Source: Chitinophaga sp. CF418
GTDB lineage: Bacteria > Bacteroidota > Bacteroidia > Chitinophagales > Chitinophagaceae
Length of the DNA: 64,000 nt
Assembly (NCBI RefSeq): GCF_900142925.1
Contig: NZ_FRCN01000009.1
Location: 96,494-160,493 of the forward strand
Reading direction: 5' to 3'
Positions 37,501-46,619 of this stretch are shown here, piece after piece. Below the pieces are notes generated by a model. It saw nothing but the letters and a program-made list of their open reading frames with translations, ran no database searches and was not told the origin of the DNA. Made by a program: the position numbers and the translations under genes. Every line of letters starts with the position of its first letter. Position 1 is the first letter of the stretch.

Positions 37501-37953
37501 GATAATGAAAAGCTTTCCCGCCGTTCTTTTGAAACAAATGTAAGCGGCTGTAAGGTGACTGCTTCGGCTGACCTGAGTATAGCTCCGGCTGTTAACAAGA
37601 GTGTTGATTATGAACTGAGCTACCTCCGGAAGAAACGGTTCATGTTATTCTTCGCGGGCATCTATAAATATTCGAAGTCGCTCTTCAGAAGCAATCTGAA
37701 AGGCAATGCGGTGGCCAAATCAAAAATGTCCTATGCTACCAATCGTCAGTCGGTCAATGCACCGGAGGCTGTAAGTGTACAGAAGGACCAATATGTGGTG
37801 GCCAATGTCAGTGATATGAAGGCGCATAGTGCAGGCATGGTGGCCAACAGTTATGCGGAAGCCGTCGAAATGTATAATACGCTTACCGCAAAGCAACCTT
37901 CGCTGAAAAATAAAGTGCAGATCTTATCTCAGTATGAAATAAACAACAATTAA
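34534..37953 (+). CDS. DUF6603-like giant beta-rich protein
   Basis: 1139 aa, starting 2 bp after the PhoD-like stop. The N-terminal ~170 residues are helical (LLQQYVKVARDILNPFVEML; YLTLNYFRLRAPVF-type helices). A long beta-rich stretch (~200-900) follows with many GxxFxFxLGFG-type strands such as FSFQLGFGFTLNGLGGLLGL and FEFGRGTKTSFPFTLIPKKG, suggesting an elongated beta-solenoid or lipid-transfer-like fold. I associate this pattern with the DUF6603 family. The C-terminus (~1000-1139) is polar with an Ala-Asn-Ser-rich tail. There is no signal peptide. Hydrophobic glycine-rich strands could line a groove, but function is unknown. Confidence 0.7.
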   Translation: MAENKNLLQQYVKVARDILNPFVEMLGGTLEDRKEGLASLGLDPSFANSSPAVPAASLNSINQYVEKSADEVDEIAFFAVLEDLIQISAVIKEFFEAASAGNPNLTASELTTSYMNLLTLNYFRLRAPVFFKVMSIIENVDQQSVRSGGILNLFGAIGKFFENVGEGFKLENEDHARNLSDTMLFVGGVGLTLLNKLFFHFSIPLSVDAAYGYDTYPASTSPNADILSQRTLSFSIKHEADTLESKLTNTLVLVPLSQQGKAAVMDITGEIKIDLDLGNHWKFTFDTGGLGIIFRVGEGADASLATNPFVEMILENNTDDVTKGTLFANPVMKFGYGRVKTSIRFSKDDIEFKFKPTLAFEFGRGTKTSFPFTLIPKKGLDQKFDIAIGISQKKGFFLDGGANGFTIALPVYATLGPVSFDVITLAYSSDEATKEKQIEVSISFKLKIGSVIAATVSRTGVLAKLNKNPNGEGAIAGYDIDFSFKPPNGIGVAVDAGVVTGGGYLYFDSKAGEYFGALELSFKNLFTFKAVGIINTKMPDGSEGYSLLIIVTASGFSFQLGFGFTLNGLGGLLGLHRTIKVDVLVDGLKTNTLKSILFPEDVVANINRIISDLKQVFPIQQDHFVVGLMAKIGWGTPTLVTLDLGVIVDFPDPRVVILGVLKATLPTEDAAVLKLQINFVGIIDIPNGFIFFRADLYDSRLLVFTLTGSLALLVAWGDNATFALSVGGFHPDFHDIPSIPQLPNGFKNLDRLGISLLSGENPRITIQCYFAVTSNTVQFGAKAELYAEAAGFNVYGYLGFDVLFQFDPFHFVAKLYAGLALRHGTSVIKGITLSGELSGPKPWDVKGEASFSILFFDVSIGFHVTWGDDADAVSKITEDLQQLMISEINNNQNWQAVIPDNNQLHVSVKDLKLIQPEETPSPNIVIHPLGVLTFSERVLPMEVTIQKFGTRVPKDVDLFKINGVKSGTTNLSYDAATERFAPANFFNLKDNEKLSRRSFETNVSGCKVTASADLSIAPAVNKSVDYELSYLRKKRFMLFFAGIYKYSKSLFRSNLKGNAVAKSKMSYATNRQSVNAPEAVSVQKDQYVVANVSDMKAHSAGMVANSYAEAVEMYNTLTAKQPSLKNKVQILSQYEINNN

Positions 37954-37955
37954 CC

Positions 37956-40900
37956 ATGAGTGTAGAAATCGCCAGATACCAGTTCCATGCATGGTCAAGA
38001 AGAGGTATTTCCGCCAATATTATCGAACCTGATGATCTTGGTGCAGGAGCAGCTGCGGTAAAGGAGCGGGCAGAAATTCCCATTTCAGTCACACTCAATA
38101 CAACGAGCGTTCCCAAAAACTTCTCCCTGATAGGACCAGGCGATATTATTGGTATTAAAGACGAGATGATCGTTCGTACGGAGCCCCTGAACTGGATCAC
38201 CAATTTCGAACCCAACTACCTTGCGTTCATAGAATTTTACGATGAGGATTTTGCCTGGCGTTATACACCGGCATCTCCTGCGGGCAACAGGTTAAGACCC
38301 TGGCTGTTCCTCCTGGTAGTGAAGGAAAATGAGTTTGAGAGAACGAAAAGAAAGCTGCCGTTGCCTTCTGTCAATATCAATGCAAAGGATGCGTTCCCGC
38401 CCTTCAAAGATACCTGGCTGTGGGCACATGTGCACAGCGATGCAGATATACCTGACAGTGAGTTATCTGACTATGAGCAATTCCTGTTATCACTGAATAA
38501 AACGGTCAATAGTGATCCGGACCAGTTGTTCTGCCGGTTGATGAGTCCGCGAAAGCTGGAGGCGAACACAAAATACTATGCATTCCTGGTGCCTGCGTTT
38601 GAAACAGGAAGGCTGGCAGGACTAGAGCTGCCTACTGCCAATGTGGTAGCCCAGCTGCCTTCCTGGGACGATAACGGCGCAAAAGGAGAGATACCTGTTT
38701 ACCACGAATGGTTTTTCCAGACGGGTACCAACGCTGATTTCGAATCGCTGGTAAAGCTGCTGGAACCAAGGGCTATGGACCCGAGAGTGGGCATCCGTGA
38801 TATGGACGCTTCCAGGCCTGGTTTTGTAAGGGCAGAAGACAATACGCAGGAAATTCCTGGCACGCAGCCAGCTATCCTCGGACTGGAAGGTGCATTGAAA
38901 TCACCCACTACGGTATCAACTGTTTTTCCTGATCCGCCGGCTAGTGAGTTCCAGGTGGAGCTGCAGAAAATAGTGAATCTGCCGGCCATACAGGCGGCTG
39001 ATCTCACGCAGGACCCCATCGTGTCTGTACCGCTGTATGGCGGCAAACATGCAAAGAAATCTGCAGCAGATGTAGTGCTGCTGGATGTCAGTAGGAAGAC
39101 CTGGGTAAATGAACTGAACCGCGACCCGCGCACACGTGTGCCCGCGGGCTTCGGGACGCGGGTGATCCAGAAAAACCAGGAAACCTATATGCAAAAGGCA
39201 TGGTTGCAGGTGGAAAGGATCATTGAGGCAAACCGGTATATAAAAGCCAGCCGGTTTTTCATGCAGGTTACTTTCTGGTTTACACAGAAAACATTCTCAA
39301 AGCTGCCTGATAATGTGCTGATGGCCGTAACCAAACCAGTGCATACACGCGTAATGGGTAGTCCCACGACCATCTATCAGCAGATCAGCGACAGTATATT
39401 GCCAACAACTGTATTCTCCGGAGCTTTCAGAAGGTTGCTAAGGCCTAATGGCAAACTGGTAAAAAGACTGACAGCAAACGGTCCGCTGGTATACAATGAT
39501 CTTGTTACTAAGATCAACGACGGCACTTTAACTGCCGCTCCGCCTAAAAAGATCCCGGCAGGCCTGCCCAATACAAAGGATTTCTCGGATAAGATCTTCC
39601 CTTACCAGCTGAGTCACCTGGTGTTGTGGCTATTGAAAAACAGCCTGCTCGCAGTGATCATATTGGTAGTACTCTTGCTGTTATTGATGTTCATTACAGG
39701 AGCATACCTGACCTTTGCCGTACTGATTGTGGCGGTGGTAGCAGCATATATTGCATTGAGCCGTATGCTGAAAAGCAGGAGGGATGATGAAGCAGCGGCT
39801 GAAGCATTGGATGATCCTTTCAAAGCAGCGGACGAGTTAAAAGATATACCTGCAAAGCCCAATTTCACGCTGACATTGAGTGATGAAACTGTTACGCCCG
39901 GGCCCACGCCTACGACGCCCGGTGCTGATAGTGTGGAGGCACAGCACTTCAGAGTAGCAATGAAGGACTTCCTGGACAGAATGGTGTTACAGGCGCCCGA
40001 CCCTGTACGTGCGTCGGTAGATCTGGGTAACGCAAACACGAAATTGCGTGATGCCATCAATCCTTACAGCGCGTATCCTCAGCGACTCAACAGGCTTATC
40101 AGGTTTCCCTCTTACATAAAGCTGGATGTACCGGAGAAGATCTTCCCGGCCATGGCTTATCCCGATTTCGAAGACCCCATGTATAAAGGGCTATGCGATA
40201 TTTCGAATGAATTGTTGCTGCCTAACCTGAAGCTGATACCGGAGAATACTATTTCATTGCTGAAAACAAACCAGCCATTTATAGAATCCTATATGGTAGG
40301 ACTGAACCATGAAATGGGGCGCGAGTTGTTATGGCGGGAATATCCTACAGATGAACGGCCCAGCAGTTTCAGGCAGTTCTGGGATGTAAAAGGTATCATC
40401 CGCCCAAAGACGGGAAAATCTGAAGCAGAACTGACGGAAGAATACAAGGATATCAAGCCTATTCATACATGGCCTGTCAGCAGTGTGCTGGGGCGTCATA
40501 ACAACCGGGATGCAGAAGGTGATGCTGAGCAGTTAGTACTGGTGGTGCGGGGCGAGCTTTTAAAGCGTTACCCCAACACATTGATATTTGCGCAGAAAGC
40601 TATTGCAGGAGCAACGCCTGACGATGATCCTGTAATTGACCTTGACCTTTCCGATACGGAGTTTGAAACACAACTGAAGTTCCCGCTATATAAAGCAGAA
40701 ATAGCACCGGATATTAAGTTCTTCGGCTTCGATCTTACTATAGAACAAGCCAGGGGTACGGACCTTACTCCCGGTTTTACTGATCACCTGGGATGGTTCT
40801 TCATCCTGCAGGAAATACCCGGAATGCCCAGGTTTGGTATGGACATTTCCTTTAACCAGGGAAGTGATGGTTTATCGTGGGATGATCTGGCCTGGACAAA

Positions 40901-41075
40901 CCTTGATCCCGGCACAAAGTTCATCACTGCAGGTACAAAACCTACTATTCCGCTTCCTGCGCCGGAACTTAACAAATGGGGAACGGATGCTGCGAACATG
41001 GCATTTATCCTGTTTCAGAAACCGAGTATGGTGGCCGTACATGCAAAGGAAATGCTGGAAAAGGTCGATGCATAA
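37956..41075 (+). CDS. Large protein of unknown function with two central membrane helices
   Basis: 1039 aa, starting 2 bp after the previous stop. No recognised domain. The N-terminal half (1-545) is soluble with LRPWLFLLVVKENEFE and LWAHVHSD segments. Two strong hydrophobic helices (about 557-580 and 583-604) are followed by an acidic P/T-rich linker, then a second soluble region (~655-1039) ending in a segment around FDLTIEQARGTDLTPGFTDH. There is no signal peptide, so it could be an inner-membrane protein with both large domains on the same side. The same-operon giants before and after suggest a multi-protein assembly. Start ATG is well placed for translational coupling. Confidence 0.6.
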   Translation: MSVEIARYQFHAWSRRGISANIIEPDDLGAGAAAVKERAEIPISVTLNTTSVPKNFSLIGPGDIIGIKDEMIVRTEPLNWITNFEPNYLAFIEFYDEDFAWRYTPASPAGNRLRPWLFLLVVKENEFERTKRKLPLPSVNINAKDAFPPFKDTWLWAHVHSDADIPDSELSDYEQFLLSLNKTVNSDPDQLFCRLMSPRKLEANTKYYAFLVPAFETGRLAGLELPTANVVAQLPSWDDNGAKGEIPVYHEWFFQTGTNADFESLVKLLEPRAMDPRVGIRDMDASRPGFVRAEDNTQEIPGTQPAILGLEGALKSPTTVSTVFPDPPASEFQVELQKIVNLPAIQAADLTQDPIVSVPLYGGKHAKKSAADVVLLDVSRKTWVNELNRDPRTRVPAGFGTRVIQKNQETYMQKAWLQVERIIEANRYIKASRFFMQVTFWFTQKTFSKLPDNVLMAVTKPVHTRVMGSPTTIYQQISDSILPTTVFSGAFRRLLRPNGKLVKRLTANGPLVYNDLVTKINDGTLTAAPPKKIPAGLPNTKDFSDKIFPYQLSHLVLWLLKNSLLAVIILVVLLLLLMFITGAYLTFAVLIVAVVAAYIALSRMLKSRRDDEAAAEALDDPFKAADELKDIPAKPNFTLTLSDETVTPGPTPTTPGADSVEAQHFRVAMKDFLDRMVLQAPDPVRASVDLGNANTKLRDAINPYSAYPQRLNRLIRFPSYIKLDVPEKIFPAMAYPDFEDPMYKGLCDISNELLLPNLKLIPENTISLLKTNQPFIESYMVGLNHEMGRELLWREYPTDERPSSFRQFWDVKGIIRPKTGKSEAELTEEYKDIKPIHTWPVSSVLGRHNNRDAEGDAEQLVLVVRGELLKRYPNTLIFAQKAIAGATPDDDPVIDLDLSDTEFETQLKFPLYKAEIAPDIKFFGFDLTIEQARGTDLTPGFTDHLGWFFILQEIPGMPRFGMDISFNQGSDGLSWDDLAWTNLDPGTKFITAGTKPTIPLPAPELNKWGTDAANMAFILFQKPSMVAVHAKEMLEKVDA

Positions 41076-41106
41076 AAATACCATTCACATCAAATAATAA
41101 AGCATT

Positions 41107-44100
41107 ATGCCCACATTGAAAGAACAACAGGAACAGATTGAAGCCTTGCGTTTGCAACGCGAACAAAGTTCCGGTGAATTATACAGGGCGCAGATCAATC
41201 TGCATGCTACCAATACCCTGCTGGGACGGGTAAGTAAAAAAGAAACTTCTCTGCCGCCTGACATGCAGCAGATAGCAGCCCTGCGTGAGCAGATCGCAAA
41301 ACTGCAGGCGGATATCAGGACTATCAACGATGCCCTGGATAAAGCCGACAGTTATACCGTTAGGGTGAAACAGCAGGAGCAGTACGTTGATTTCCTGCAG
41401 AAGAAAAAGGCCGTGACAGCCGCACGTATACAGGAAGATCAGCAGCGGCTGCAGGAAGAAGAATCCAGTGAAACACCTGATAAAAAGATTATTGCTGCAC
41501 TTGTACAGGAGATAGCGCAGCTGGAGAAGCTGTTGCCCGAGCTGGATCAGAACCTTGCCACCGCGCAAAATGAACTGGCGCAGCTGAAACAGGAACAACA
41601 GCAGGCGTTAGCCCAACAGCAACAGTTGCAATCTTCAAAGTCAGCGTTGCAGATTAAACTGGCCAGCCTGGAAGCTGACCTGGCGGGGCTCCTGCAGCAA
41701 GGTGATGGTACGAATACAGATGAAGTGCTGCAAACGCTGAAGCAACAACAGGCAGCATATGTACAGGCAAAGCAACAGCATTTTAAGAACGACATTGCGC
41801 TGTCGGACGCCATTGCACAGATATATGTCGACCCGCATCCCCGTAATGGTGTACAGCAACTGAATGATAATATTCCTTTCCTGTTCATGCCTGTAAGGTT
41901 AGAAACCCGGTTTATCACTTCCGGCAATGTCTCAGAGCTGTGGTTAAGGATATACCCGGACGATATTGCCGTACATACACATGAAAAATTACTGACCAGT
42001 AATGAATTGAAAGGTGGCGTTACTTACTGGAAAGCATTGTTCGAAGCGGAGAAAAACGGCGGCGCAGAAAAGGAAGAGCAGAAGAAAGCAGCCTGGAACC
42101 TGTTGGCGAAGACCTTCAGTCCTCAGCGCGCCGCATGGGTAGCGTTGCAGACAAAACCTGCCAACTGGAATGATCTTTCGAATATGGAAAATGTTGATGG
42201 ACTAACGTTCCCTTCTCCTGAACTGACAAAGCCCGATACCTGGAGCCGTGCACCCAGGGTGAATGTGTTGCCGGACAGATTTGTAGTGACCTTGTACGAG
42301 GGCGATGTAGTGACAAAGGAAGTGGTGGGAAATATTATACCGGACGAATTGTTTGTAGGACCGGACCCGATGGATGCAGATGGTGGTTTTGTTACAAAAG
42401 ATGATAAGCTGGTTTTCGGTGAAAGTTATGACTGGACGTCTGATTTTGATAAAGCCATACTGAACGGAATGGGTTTCAGGATCCCGCTGAATGCAACACA
42501 GTCCGCCAGTGGATTTGACAAGATACTGGTATTGGGCGTAACCCTTTCCGCCAGTGAATCGGCCGCGCAGCAGATGGTGGAGGAACTGATAGACAATCAT
42601 CACTATTCCCCCAAAGGATTCAGCCTGATACCACAGGGCAGTGCTACCAACAATATGGATGATAATGGTTCCGGTTATACAAAGAATGATGATTTCAGCA
42701 ACGCCAGTTATGTAGTAGAGGCACGAAAACCTTTATTCACCGAAGCAGATGATTGCGATGGAAAGAACCTTGCGAATGCATTGGGAATTGAGTATGCGCC
42801 ATTACAGAATATTGCGCATAGCAATGGAAAAGACCTGGAGGAGGCAGTAGCGATGAATACAGCGCTTTTCGCTTCAACATTGGGTTATTACTTCGATACC
42901 ATGTTGAGTCCTGTGTTGAGTGAAGCGCAGCAGGACAAGCTCCGCAATTTCTATGTGCGTCATGTAACGGGCCGTGGGCCTTTGCCGGCTATCCGCGTGG
43001 GAAATCAGCCATACGGTGTGTTGCTGACCAGCAATTTCGAGGCGTGGCAATGGAACAGCACATTGCCTGTGCCAGGCATTGCCCTGCCGGACAACAGGTT
43101 TCTGAATGGACTTTATGCCGTGCTGAAAGCTTATTCGGAGATATGGAAAGATATTCTCGACAAGCTTTCCTATGTAGGCAAAGCCGGGCTTGATCCGTCT
43201 GCCGCATTGATGGATATTATCGGTTTACAGCCTAACAGCGCTTCCATCTTTCAGCGCATCGGTTATTCTACGGATTACCTGAGAAACCTGGACAGCTTTA
43301 AACATGGCGGCAAATATTATAAGGACCTGCAGCAAAGCATGACATCCAAAACGGATGCGCTGGGCTTCCTGCAGCAATTGGGTTACAGCCCTGATGAAGG
43401 CGGTCAGTTAAAAGTACCGCAGCTGCTGCGCTTAGTTTACCAGCATTATCATACAACGCTGGATGCAGCCAATCTTGTTGATAATGTTCCCTTGTCAGAA
43501 AAGGATGGTATCACTTACTATAACGAAGGAGCCAAGAAGAATTACCTGCACTGGCTGTCGGAGATCACAGATCTGGACACGTTGGAGAAACAGGACTTCG
43601 GCGCCGGGAAGCCTATCCCCGCAGCGCTGTTGTATATGCAATTGCGCAGAAGCCTGTCGTTGCAGCTGCACAAGGCGTCTATACTATGGTTTAAGAAGAA
43701 TGATTTTCCGCTTGATTTCATGTTGCAGCCTGCCAATTTCCATAATATTCGTCCCGGCGGAGATCTGAGTAAATGGGAGATGATGCGGGCCCCTGTTTCG
43801 AAAGCAGCGCCTCAACATCCACAAAGGAACAGTACCATCGGCGCGTATTTATTGGGCATTGGCAGAGATGAAGATGAAGCAGCTTTCCTGACTGCTATGA
43901 GAAAAGCCATTGAATCACTGGCTAACCTGCCTACAGCCCGACTGGAACGTTGTTTTATAGAGCATCTTGATACCTGTAATTACCGGCTCGATGCCTGGCA
44001 AACAGGTATGTTCAACGTGCGTTTGTCACAACAGCGAAGATTGCAGACTGCAGAGCGCCAGAAAGGTATTTATCTCGGATCGTACGGGTGGCTGGAACAT

Positions 44101-46590
44101 GTACGTCCGTCTGGTAAACGCAGGGTTGTCACTGATCCGGTGCCGGAAAAGCTGAAGCCTGCCAACCGGCCCTTGTACGAGTATACAGATAACGGTGGCT
44201 TTGTACATGCTCCTTCCCTGAATCATGCTTCAGCAGCAGCTGTGTTACGTAGTGCATATATGAGTCATGCCACGCCTGCCAATCCGGATATCATGGCTGT
44301 AAATCTTTCTTCGGAAAGAGTGCGCAGGGCCTTGTTCATACTGGATGGTATGCGCAATGGCCAGACCCTGGAAGCATTGCTGGGATACCAGTTTGAAAGA
44401 GGGCTGCATGACCGTGGTTCTGCGGATGATGATCTGAAAAAACTGAACGCATATATTTATGACTACCGTGCTGCTTTCCCGCTGTTACAGCATGTAGTGC
44501 AACAGGAGGGTACAGGAACCGTGCAGGAGAGCATTCCTGCTAATAGTGTGGTGAATGGTGTGACACTGGCTGAAAAGGACGGCACATTTCCTTTTGGCGC
44601 AACAGGAGCTGTTTTATCGGCATCAGCAGCAGAGCGGGATGCGATCATAAAAGAGAAGGATAATCTGGCGGATACCCTGGATGCTGTAAAGGACCTCTTA
44701 TCAGCGGAAAGCGTGTACCAGCTGGTACAGGGTAATTTCGAACGCTGTGGGGCCTTGCTCAATGCAGTAAAGGATGCCGTTATTCCCGCTGAACTGGGCG
44801 TTATTGAAACACCGAGGGGCAGCCAGTTTACATTCACGAACAGGGTGATGATCCAGTTTGGTAATGTGGATGCTGCGGATACTGCCAGTAATCCATGGCC
44901 TGCTGTTGATATGACTGTAAGGGCTAAGATGGAAGCCGGTTTGAACAAGTGGCTGGGGAAGGTGATAGGAGATCCTGCTAAAATAGTATACAACGTATCT
45001 TATCTTGATGCCCAGCACCTGCCACAGGGCCAGGAGATGTGGACGCTTGAGAAGCTGGGTATTCAACCGATTGATTTGATTTATATCACCGGTGGTGAGC
45101 TGAGTACAGGGACGGCGGAGAAAACTTCCGTTTCAGAGCTGGAAAGCCGCATTGCCTGGCATTACAGGAAGGCGAACGGACTGGAAGACAGTACTGCCAT
45201 CAGTATTGCTTTTACGCAGCCTGATAATGTGGCAGGTACACAGACACTTGCCAGCCTGCTGCCTTTACTGGGCAGCCTGCGTGCTGTTATTACAGACTCC
45301 CGTGCTCTGGATGCGGCGGATTATGACCCGGGTTCAAAGAAAAGCCTGGCGGATAAACAGAATCCAGGGGCTTTAGACCATGTTGAACTGCTGGCAAGGG
45401 TACAGGCAGCCCGCGTCGCTTTTAAGGCCAATATAGACAGTATAAACCCTCTTTCTATTCATGCAGAGATCCCCGATCCGGATGTTGATAACCTGCTGAC
45501 GGTATACAATACACTGGAAACGGCTTTTAATGCCCTTGATAAGGCAAAACTGACCTTTGACGATATTGCCTTCACATTCGGTAATGTAGCGGCGGAAAAG
45601 GTGCAGGAAACGCTGATGGCAGCTTCACAGTTTGGCGTTCCTGATGCTTTCCCTAAACCGGCCTGGGTACTAACCACCGCCAGTAAGGTATTGCTGCTGG
45701 AACAGGCAAGGAGTATCAGGCGGAAAATGGCGGTGACGTATAAAGCTTCAGGGGATATTCTTACTGCCGCAGCCAGCCTGACGGTGATCTCCGAAAAGGT
45801 AAAAGAGTACAGGAGGGCCGGTAAATTGGTGCTGCAGGAAGCATTTAATATCCTGCCGCTGTTCAGTTATAACAATGAGGCAGATATCCTGCTGTCGCAC
45901 AATGACAGCGCCCAGCTGCTGGACTATGCTGCTGGCAAATTTAATACGGATTATGTAGTGGAAGAATGGATGCAGCAGGCGGCGCATGTGCGGCCACGGT
46001 TGCAGCGCTGGGAACAGATTCGTTCACTGTATGAGCTGGATCATCTGGGCGGGGACCTGAAAGTGGAGGCTGTTCAGCTGCCATACAGGACCAGGGATTC
46101 CTGGCTGGCGGTAGAGTTTCCGGAAACAGACCCTGTTACCAATCAGCCTTTTAATATTGTGCATGATACCTTGTCTATTGTGGTGCATGGAGATGCATTT
46201 ACGCCTGCTGCCCGGCAGTCCGGTCTGCTCATAGATGACTGGACGGAAGCCATTCCAACATCCGAAGAGACCACCGGTATTTCGTTTAACTACGACCAGC
46301 CTAATGCCATGCCGCCACAGGCGCTTTTGCTGGCAGTTACTCCGCAGGTGAAAGGTCATTGGACATGGGATGACCTGACTGGCATCCTGAACGATACCCT
46401 GAAAAGGGCCAAATTAAGGGCCGTAGAGCCACGATTACTGGATGAGGTGAATCATCCTGCCGTTAACGTATTACGCCCGGCTATTGTGGCTGATTTTACG
46501 CAATATGACCTGAACGTGTCCCTGGATTACAGGTTGAACCTGATAATGTTGGCTGAAGCACTACCGATAACGCCTGTAGTATCACTTTAA
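41107..46590 (+). CDS. 1827-aa protein with N-terminal coiled coil, unknown function
   Basis: Residues ~1-240 are a glutamine- and leucine-rich coiled coil (many QQ and LQ heptads, for example KQEQQQALAQQQQLQSSKSA). The remaining ~1600 residues are soluble, with repeated short blocks such as FLFMPVRLETRF, RVGNQPYGVLLTS, DFMLQPANFHNIRPGGD and FTPAARQSGLLIDDW, and I recognise no family. No signal peptide or TM segment. The long coiled coil recalls a structural ruler or scaffold, but tape-measure features (hydrophobic C-terminal TM segments) are absent. It lies 31 bp after the two-TM gene and 29 bp before the 574-aa gene, all on one transcript. Confidence 0.6.
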   Translation: MPTLKEQQEQIEALRLQREQSSGELYRAQINLHATNTLLGRVSKKETSLPPDMQQIAALREQIAKLQADIRTINDALDKADSYTVRVKQQEQYVDFLQKKKAVTAARIQEDQQRLQEEESSETPDKKIIAALVQEIAQLEKLLPELDQNLATAQNELAQLKQEQQQALAQQQQLQSSKSALQIKLASLEADLAGLLQQGDGTNTDEVLQTLKQQQAAYVQAKQQHFKNDIALSDAIAQIYVDPHPRNGVQQLNDNIPFLFMPVRLETRFITSGNVSELWLRIYPDDIAVHTHEKLLTSNELKGGVTYWKALFEAEKNGGAEKEEQKKAAWNLLAKTFSPQRAAWVALQTKPANWNDLSNMENVDGLTFPSPELTKPDTWSRAPRVNVLPDRFVVTLYEGDVVTKEVVGNIIPDELFVGPDPMDADGGFVTKDDKLVFGESYDWTSDFDKAILNGMGFRIPLNATQSASGFDKILVLGVTLSASESAAQQMVEELIDNHHYSPKGFSLIPQGSATNNMDDNGSGYTKNDDFSNASYVVEARKPLFTEADDCDGKNLANALGIEYAPLQNIAHSNGKDLEEAVAMNTALFASTLGYYFDTMLSPVLSEAQQDKLRNFYVRHVTGRGPLPAIRVGNQPYGVLLTSNFEAWQWNSTLPVPGIALPDNRFLNGLYAVLKAYSEIWKDILDKLSYVGKAGLDPSAALMDIIGLQPNSASIFQRIGYSTDYLRNLDSFKHGGKYYKDLQQSMTSKTDALGFLQQLGYSPDEGGQLKVPQLLRLVYQHYHTTLDAANLVDNVPLSEKDGITYYNEGAKKNYLHWLSEITDLDTLEKQDFGAGKPIPAALLYMQLRRSLSLQLHKASILWFKKNDFPLDFMLQPANFHNIRPGGDLSKWEMMRAPVSKAAPQHPQRNSTIGAYLLGIGRDEDEAAFLTAMRKAIESLANLPTARLERCFIEHLDTCNYRLDAWQTGMFNVRLSQQRRLQTAERQKGIYLGSYGWLEHVRPSGKRRVVTDPVPEKLKPANRPLYEYTDNGGFVHAPSLNHASAAAVLRSAYMSHATPANPDIMAVNLSSERVRRALFILDGMRNGQTLEALLGYQFERGLHDRGSADDDLKKLNAYIYDYRAAFPLLQHVVQQEGTGTVQESIPANSVVNGVTLAEKDGTFPFGATGAVLSASAAERDAIIKEKDNLADTLDAVKDLLSAESVYQLVQGNFERCGALLNAVKDAVIPAELGVIETPRGSQFTFTNRVMIQFGNVDAADTASNPWPAVDMTVRAKMEAGLNKWLGKVIGDPAKIVYNVSYLDAQHLPQGQEMWTLEKLGIQPIDLIYITGGELSTGTAEKTSVSELESRIAWHYRKANGLEDSTAISIAFTQPDNVAGTQTLASLLPLLGSLRAVITDSRALDAADYDPGSKKSLADKQNPGALDHVELLARVQAARVAFKANIDSINPLSIHAEIPDPDVDNLLTVYNTLETAFNALDKAKLTFDDIAFTFGNVAAEKVQETLMAASQFGVPDAFPKPAWVLTTASKVLLLEQARSIRRKMAVTYKASGDILTAAASLTVISEKVKEYRRAGKLVLQEAFNILPLFSYNNEADILLSHNDSAQLLDYAAGKFNTDYVVEEWMQQAAHVRPRLQRWEQIRSLYELDHLGGDLKVEAVQLPYRTRDSWLAVEFPETDPVTNQPFNIVHDTLSIVVHGDAFTPAARQSGLLIDDWTEAIPTSEETTGISFNYDQPNAMPPQALLLAVTPQVKGHWTWDDLTGILNDTLKRAKLRAVEPRLLDEVNHPAVNVLRPAIVADFTQYDLNVSLDYRLNLIMLAEALPITPVVSL

Positions 46591-46619
46591 AATAGGTTTA
46601 CCATTTCAAAAAATGATAT

